DNA from: an uncultured Clostridium sp.
GTDB lineage: Bacteria; Bacillota; Clostridia; Lachnospirales; Lachnospiraceae
NCBI GenBank assembly: GCA_905192625.1
Contig: CAJJLI010000061.1
Span: 1-8,504 of the forward strand
Direction of reading: 5' to 3'
DNA length: 8,504 nucleotides
Shown: piece by piece, positions 5,322 to 8,504 of the stretch
Layout: every line of letters begins with the position of its first letter
Numbering within the stretch: the first letter of the stretch is position 1
Notes under the pieces: generated by a model
Database searches by the model: none
What the model was told of the DNA's origin: nothing
Seen by the model: only the letters and a program-made list of their open reading frames with translations
Made by a program: the position numbers and the translations under genes

Positions 5322-6473
5322 ATGAAAAATAGTCTATTATTTATGAAAAGTAGCATAAAGCGGAATTTTGCTGCCCTACTATTGATACTGGTTACAGCAT
5401 TCGTTTTATGTAGCGTAACGAATTTGTCATCAAAGAATTTTACGGCATTTTCAACAAAGACGGTAAAAGTAGCGGTAATTGATAATGATAGGAGTAGAGT
5501 GTCGGAAGCATTTATCACATATTTTTTAGATGAGATAAATATCGAAGTGCGTATGGATGGTGATTTTGACTTTTTCTCAAATGAATTGATTGATCGTAAA
5601 ATAAGCGCTATAATAGAGATACCAAAGAATTATGAATCGGAAGGAATTAAGAATGGATCATTAGGTACTTTTGAAGTTACCTCGTTGAATGACTATGAAA
5701 ATGCTGTTTTTATTAATCTATATATTGACTCATATCTTCAAGCAATGGAAGGTTTAATAAAAACAGCAAAAGGAGATACCGTTTTATTTCATCAGTTGTT
5801 AGATTCTTTTCAAACACAAAAGATAGAAATGAATATAGAGTCTGCGTATGTTCGTGATGATAGGAAAGAACAAGCGACTATGGGAGTTTTAACAGCAGCA
5901 GGATTTTATTGTATGTTTGTATTTTTTATAGGACTTAGTATGGCATTCGTTATTATGGATGATCGACTAAGTGGGGTATTTGAACGAATTAAAGTATCCC
6001 CAACTAAGGTTTGGCAATATGTATTAGGAACGACGGTGTATACGATTGTTGCAGGTTTATTACCGATTCTTATATTTGTTTTATATCTTAAAATGAACAA
6101 TGTTATGGAGGTAATACCATATAGTATTTTAATAAGCTTTATGATGCTTTTTAATTTGATTTCTGTTGCCTTTTGTTTCATGGTTGCAATGCTTAGTAAA
6201 ACTAAAGCATCCATACTAACAATAATAGTAGCTTTTTGTTCTCTTGGTCCTATTCTTGGAGGAGCTTATTTTCCAGTATCTGATAGTTCAATAATTATAG
6301 AACGATTAAGTAGGATTGTACCCCATTATTGGTATGTACAGGTGCTTCGGGATATAACAGAAGAAATACCGGTAAATGCAGGATTAAATGCAATGTTATT
6401 AATTCTTTTCATTTTGTTGTTTACTTTAATATCTGGTGGAAAGTTTGCAAGGAAAGAGACAGGAAGAGGTTAG
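5322..6473 (+). CDS. ABC-2 type transporter permease (second subunit, LnrN/YfiN-like)
   Basis: Second integral membrane subunit, 383 residues. Membrane segments lie at about 15-35, 190-212, 230-256, 264-291, 297-317 and 355-371, with a large extracytoplasmic domain between the first two. That domain begins Val-Ala-Val-Ile-Asp-Asn-Asp, a start common in ABC-2 exporters of the YhgE/LnrN kind. Leu-Gly-Gly-Ala-Tyr-Phe-Pro at about 312-318 is the conserved motif after TM5 in this group. Start: ATG 5322 has GGAG (5312-5315) six bases upstream; an in-frame ATG at 5310 lacks a ribosome binding site and overlaps this one. The product is clearly different in sequence from the first permease, so a heterodimeric channel is inferred. 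The gene ends 48 bases before the kinase gene. Confidence 0.9.
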   Translation: MKNSLLFMKSSIKRNFAALLLILVTAFVLCSVTNLSSKNFTAFSTKTVKVAVIDNDRSRVSEAFITYFLDEINIEVRMDGDFDFFSNELIDRKISAIIEIPKNYESEGIKNGSLGTFEVTSLNDYENAVFINLYIDSYLQAMEGLIKTAKGDTVLFHQLLDSFQTQKIEMNIESAYVRDDRKEQATMGVLTAAGFYCMFVFFIGLSMAFVIMDDRLSGVFERIKVSPTKVWQYVLGTTVYTIVAGLLPILIFVLYLKMNNVMEVIPYSILISFMMLFNLISVAFCFMVAMLSKTKASILTIIVAFCSLGPILGGAYFPVSDSSIIIERLSRIVPHYWYVQVLRDITEEIPVNAGLNAMLLILFILLFTLISGGKFARKETGRG

Positions 6474-6521
6474 AGAAAACGTTTCGTCAAAATAGAATTT
6501 AAGAAAGGCATAGGTAGAGGT

Positions 6522-7649
6522 ATGCAAAAATTATCAATGATGTATGTTGTTGTAAAATGTATCGCGTTAGCTACTTCTATTGTTGCTATGTTAGAAGCTG
6601 GGGATAAGATAGAGCTAATTGTTCTCTTATCCTTAGCGTTTTCCTGTGTAATAGCAGTTCAATATATAATCTCTTTTCAGGAAAAGTATCGAGTAAGCGT
6701 TGTCTTTCTTAATGGGTTTGCCGTTATATTCTGTATTGTTTTTGGACCAAAAAGTTTGCTACCACTCTTAATTTTATTTCTTGCTGAAATAATTGATCTA
6801 TATATACAAGACACTCATTATTATACAATTGTGGCTTGTATTGCATTTATGTTATACCTTATATTTGCTCCAAGCTATCTTGGTATAGCATTTGGTATCA
6901 CAATTTTAGTATGTACGTTCTATATTCGATATTTGACAATAAGAACTGAGGAATACCGAGAAACTATGCTGTTTCAAAAAGAAGAGTTATGTCTGTTAGA
7001 AGAAAAAATAAAAGATAACAATCGTTTTATAAAAACCCTTCGTTATTCTTCAGCATTGGAGGAAAGGAATCGATTAGCAGCAAAACTACATGATAAAATT
7101 GGGCATGGTATCTCGGGGAGTATAATAATGCTTGAAGCATCGATGATGATGTTAGATAAAGATAGTAAAAGAGCAAGGAACGGGATTGAAACATCAATTG
7201 CTAATTTAAGAGCTGGTGTGGATGAGATTCGTTTTGCACTAAAAGAAGAAAGACCGATCAAAAGTGAACTTGGATTGAATGAAATAAAAATAAAATTAGA
7301 ACAATTTAAATCAAACTATGGGATTGTAACGACATTACTTGAGCAAGGAAATCTATCTTTTGTTGGTTTATCTTTATGGCACTGCATTCATGATAATTTA
7401 GAAGAAGCGCTTACTAATTTGTTAAAACATTCAAATGCCAATGCATTTTCTTTAAAATTAGTTTTTAATAATAAAATATTATCGGTAGAATACCGGGATA
7501 ACGGAACAAATTACAAAGTAGGTGAAAAAACAATGATGGGACTTGGTTTAGAAGCTATGGAGGAGAGAACCATCAAATCTGGAGGGAAGTTTTTTATAGA
7601 ACAGACAAGTATGGGATTTGTTATAAAAAATATTTTTTTATGTGAATAG
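6522..7649 (+). CDS. Membrane sensor histidine kinase, HisKA_3 (DesK/LiaS/LnrJ-like)
   Basis: A 375-residue sensor kinase whose phosphoryl partner is presumably the next gene's product. The N-terminal half has six predicted membrane segments (about 8-24, 31-52, 58-75, 78-96, 100-117 and 119-138) with very short loops and no extracellular domain, so the signal is probably read inside the membrane. A coiled-coil linker (about 142-178) leads to the HisKA_3 box Glu-Arg-Asn-Arg-Leu-Ala-Ala-Lys-Leu-His-Asp-Lys-Ile-Gly-His, with phospho-acceptor His190. The ATPase domain has the N-box Glu295-x3-Asn299-x2-Lys302-His303, the G1-type Asp326-Asn327-Gly328 and the G2-type Gly-Leu-Gly-Leu-Glu-Ala-Met-Glu-Glu-Arg (340-349). 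All are intact. The ribosome binding site is imperfect: AGAGG lies one base from ATG 6522, but AGG at 6512-6514 is seven bases away. The start is therefore less certain than for its neighbours; 6537 and 6540 are alternatives. Confidence 0.92.
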   Translation: MQKLSMMYVVVKCIALATSIVAMLEAGDKIELIVLLSLAFSCVIAVQYIISFQEKYRVSVVFLNGFAVIFCIVFGPKSLLPLLILFLAEIIDLYIQDTHYYTIVACIAFMLYLIFAPSYLGIAFGITILVCTFYIRYLTIRTEEYRETMLFQKEELCLLEEKIKDNNRFIKTLRYSSALEERNRLAAKLHDKIGHGISGSIIMLEASMMMLDKDSKRARNGIETSIANLRAGVDEIRFALKEERPIKSELGLNEIKIKLEQFKSNYGIVTTLLEQGNLSFVGLSLWHCIHDNLEEALTNLLKHSNANAFSLKLVFNNKILSVEYRDNGTNYKVGEKTMMGLGLEAMEERTIKSGGKFFIEQTSMGFVIKNIFLCE

Positions 7650-7697
7650 GATATAAGGATGAATTAGAATGGAACATGACAGAGAGGAATCTATGAT

Positions 7698-8342
7698 ATG
7701 ATTAGAGTCTTATTGGCAGATGATGATGGGATTATAAGAGATGGTCTTAAGATGATATTAGAAATGCAGGAGGATATGGAAGTTGTTGGGGTTGCAAGCG
7801 ATGGGGAAGAGGCAATTTCATTAGCACGCGCCACCCATCCAGATGTGTCGTTATTGGATATTCGTATGCCATATAAAGATGGAATTGATGTAGCCGACGT
7901 TTTAATAAAAGAGAATCTCTCTATTCCGTTATTATTAACTACCTTTGACGAGGAAGAATTTATTTTACGTGCTATTAACATCGGCGTTCAAGGCTATATT
8001 TTAAAAAATAGTCCAGCCAAACGATTGGTTTCTGCAATACGTGTTATTGCTTCGGGTGGTACAGTATTTCAAAAGGATATCTTTCACTATATAACAACGC
8101 AGGTAAATACAACAAAATTAATCAAAGATAATAAAGTTTCAGTATTCAAAAATTTAACAGAACGAGAATTAGAAGTCGCATCTTATGTAGCAAAAGGTTT
8201 ATCAAACAAAGAAATTGGTAGTTGTTTATTTATTTCAGATGGAACGGTGAGAAATCATATTAGTATTATTTTAGATAAAACAGGATTACAACATCGTACA
8301 CAAATTGCAATAGAATACATAAGGGAAAATGGAGTGGTTTAG
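7698..8342 (+). CDS. Response regulator, NarL/FixJ family (LnrK/LiaR-like)
   Basis: A 214-residue DNA-binding response regulator. The receiver domain (1 to about 120) has the acidic pocket Asp8-Asp9-Asp10, phospho-acceptor Asp54 in Leu-Leu-Asp-Ile-Arg-Met-Pro, switch Thr81/Thr82 and Lys103. The C-terminal LuxR-type helix-turn-helix (about 152-207) includes Leu-Thr-Glu-Arg-Glu-Leu-Glu-Val, Gly-Leu-Ser-Asn-Lys-Glu-Ile and Ser-Asp-Gly-Thr-Val-Arg-Asn-His. The start at 7698 has GAGAGG about ten bases upstream; the ATG at 7693 is out of frame and stops after two codons. It lies 48 bases after the kinase gene and is its expected partner. It probably activates the transporter operon, with the box at 2951-2990 the best visible target. 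All residues needed for phosphorylation are present. Confidence 0.94.
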   Translation: MIRVLLADDDGIIRDGLKMILEMQEDMEVVGVASDGEEAISLARATHPDVSLLDIRMPYKDGIDVADVLIKENLSIPLLLTTFDEEEFILRAINIGVQGYILKNSPAKRLVSAIRVIASGGTVFQKDIFHYITTQVNTTKLIKDNKVSVFKNLTERELEVASYVAKGLSNKEIGSCLFISDGTVRNHISIILDKTGLQHRTQIAIEYIRENGVV

Positions 8343-8413
8343 TTAAAATTTGGACAATATCTAATATATGAATAAATATCTAAAAAAAACTTATACTATT
8401 TTTAAAATTGTTG

Positions 8414-8442
8414 TTGATTTATATCTGTTTATCTGATACAAT
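8414..8442 (+). promoter_or_regulatory. Promoter of the tRNA-Glu gene
   Basis: TTGATT (8414-8419) and TACAAT (8437-8442) are separated by 17 bases, matching a sigma-70/sigma-A promoter at 4 of 6 and 5 of 6 positions. Transcription would begin near 8449, about 11 bases before the tRNA 5' end. Confidence 0.6.
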
Positions 8443-8459
8443 AATAAACGTTGAGTCAA

Positions 8460-8504
8460 GGCTCCATGGTCAAGCGGTTAAGACACCGCCCTTTCACGGC
8501 GGTA
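8460..8504 (+). tRNA. tRNA-Glu (anticodon TTC), 3' part beyond the window
   Basis: The first 45 bases of a tRNA: acceptor 5' strand GGCTCCA (8460-8466), D-stem GTC/GAC (8469-8471 with 8482-8484) and a complete anticodon arm CCGCC-CTTTCAC-GGCGG (8486-8502). The anticodon is TTC at 8493-8495. The body matches the well-known bacterial tRNA-Glu pattern ending ACGGCGGTA. The T-arm and the acceptor 3' strand lie outside the window, so it is partial only because of the window edge. It could be the first of a tRNA cluster. Confidence 0.93.

Noticed and set aside
1..8504. CRISPR arrays, insertion sequences, integrases, attachment sites, riboswitches
   Set aside because: No regularly spaced repeats, transposase or recombinase coding sequence, terminal inverted repeats or recognisable riboswitch core were seen on either strand.

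Overview
The window is low-GC, AT-biased DNA with clostridial-style ribosome binding sites (GGAGG-type) and intrinsic terminators. The HtpG sequence (GHFGLGFYSAFMV, LPLNVSRSALQND, acidic insertions), a Thr/Pro-linker lipoprotein and a tRNA-Glu all point to a Gram-positive Firmicute, most likely a Lachnospiraceae / Lachnoclostridium-type bacterium. That taxonomic call rests on recognition of protein style, not on a search. The first ~53 bases are strikingly GC-rich, do not continue the HtpG reading frame and look like a foreign or chimeric join at a contig end.

Layout: (1) 1-53, non-matching GC-rich stub. (2) 54-1760 (+), htpG (Hsp90) lacking its N-terminal ~100 residues, followed by a long wobble-paired hairpin terminator and a second, bidirectional terminator. 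(3) 1938-2765 (-), a secreted lipoprotein with a Thr/Pro/Ser linker, convergent with htpG. (4) 2766-3126, a divergent intergenic region carrying three operator-like elements: an 8-6-8 palindrome, an 11-bp-period direct repeat, and an ATGAC-N4-GTCAT box with a partial second copy, upstream of an extended -10 promoter. (5) 3127-8342 (+), a five-gene cluster: ABC ATPase, two ABC-2 type permeases, a DesK/LiaS-type (HisKA_3) membrane histidine kinase and a NarL/FixJ-type response regulator. (6) 8460-8504 (+), the 5' part of a tRNA-Glu(TTC) with its own promoter.

The five-gene cluster has the gene content of the Bacillus subtilis LnrLMN-LnrJK (YfiLMN-YfiJK) linearmycin-resistance system: one ATPase, two unequal permeases forming a presumed heterodimeric exporter, and a two-component system that probably senses the membrane-active substrate and activates its own transporter. 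Here the transporter genes come first and the kinase/regulator last. The substrate cannot be read from sequence. The box 5' of the ATPase gene is the natural candidate target for the regulator. I see no evidence for a wholly new class of system; the most useful points are the candidate regulatory sites, the charged insertions in HtpG, the start-codon corrections and the chimeric left end.
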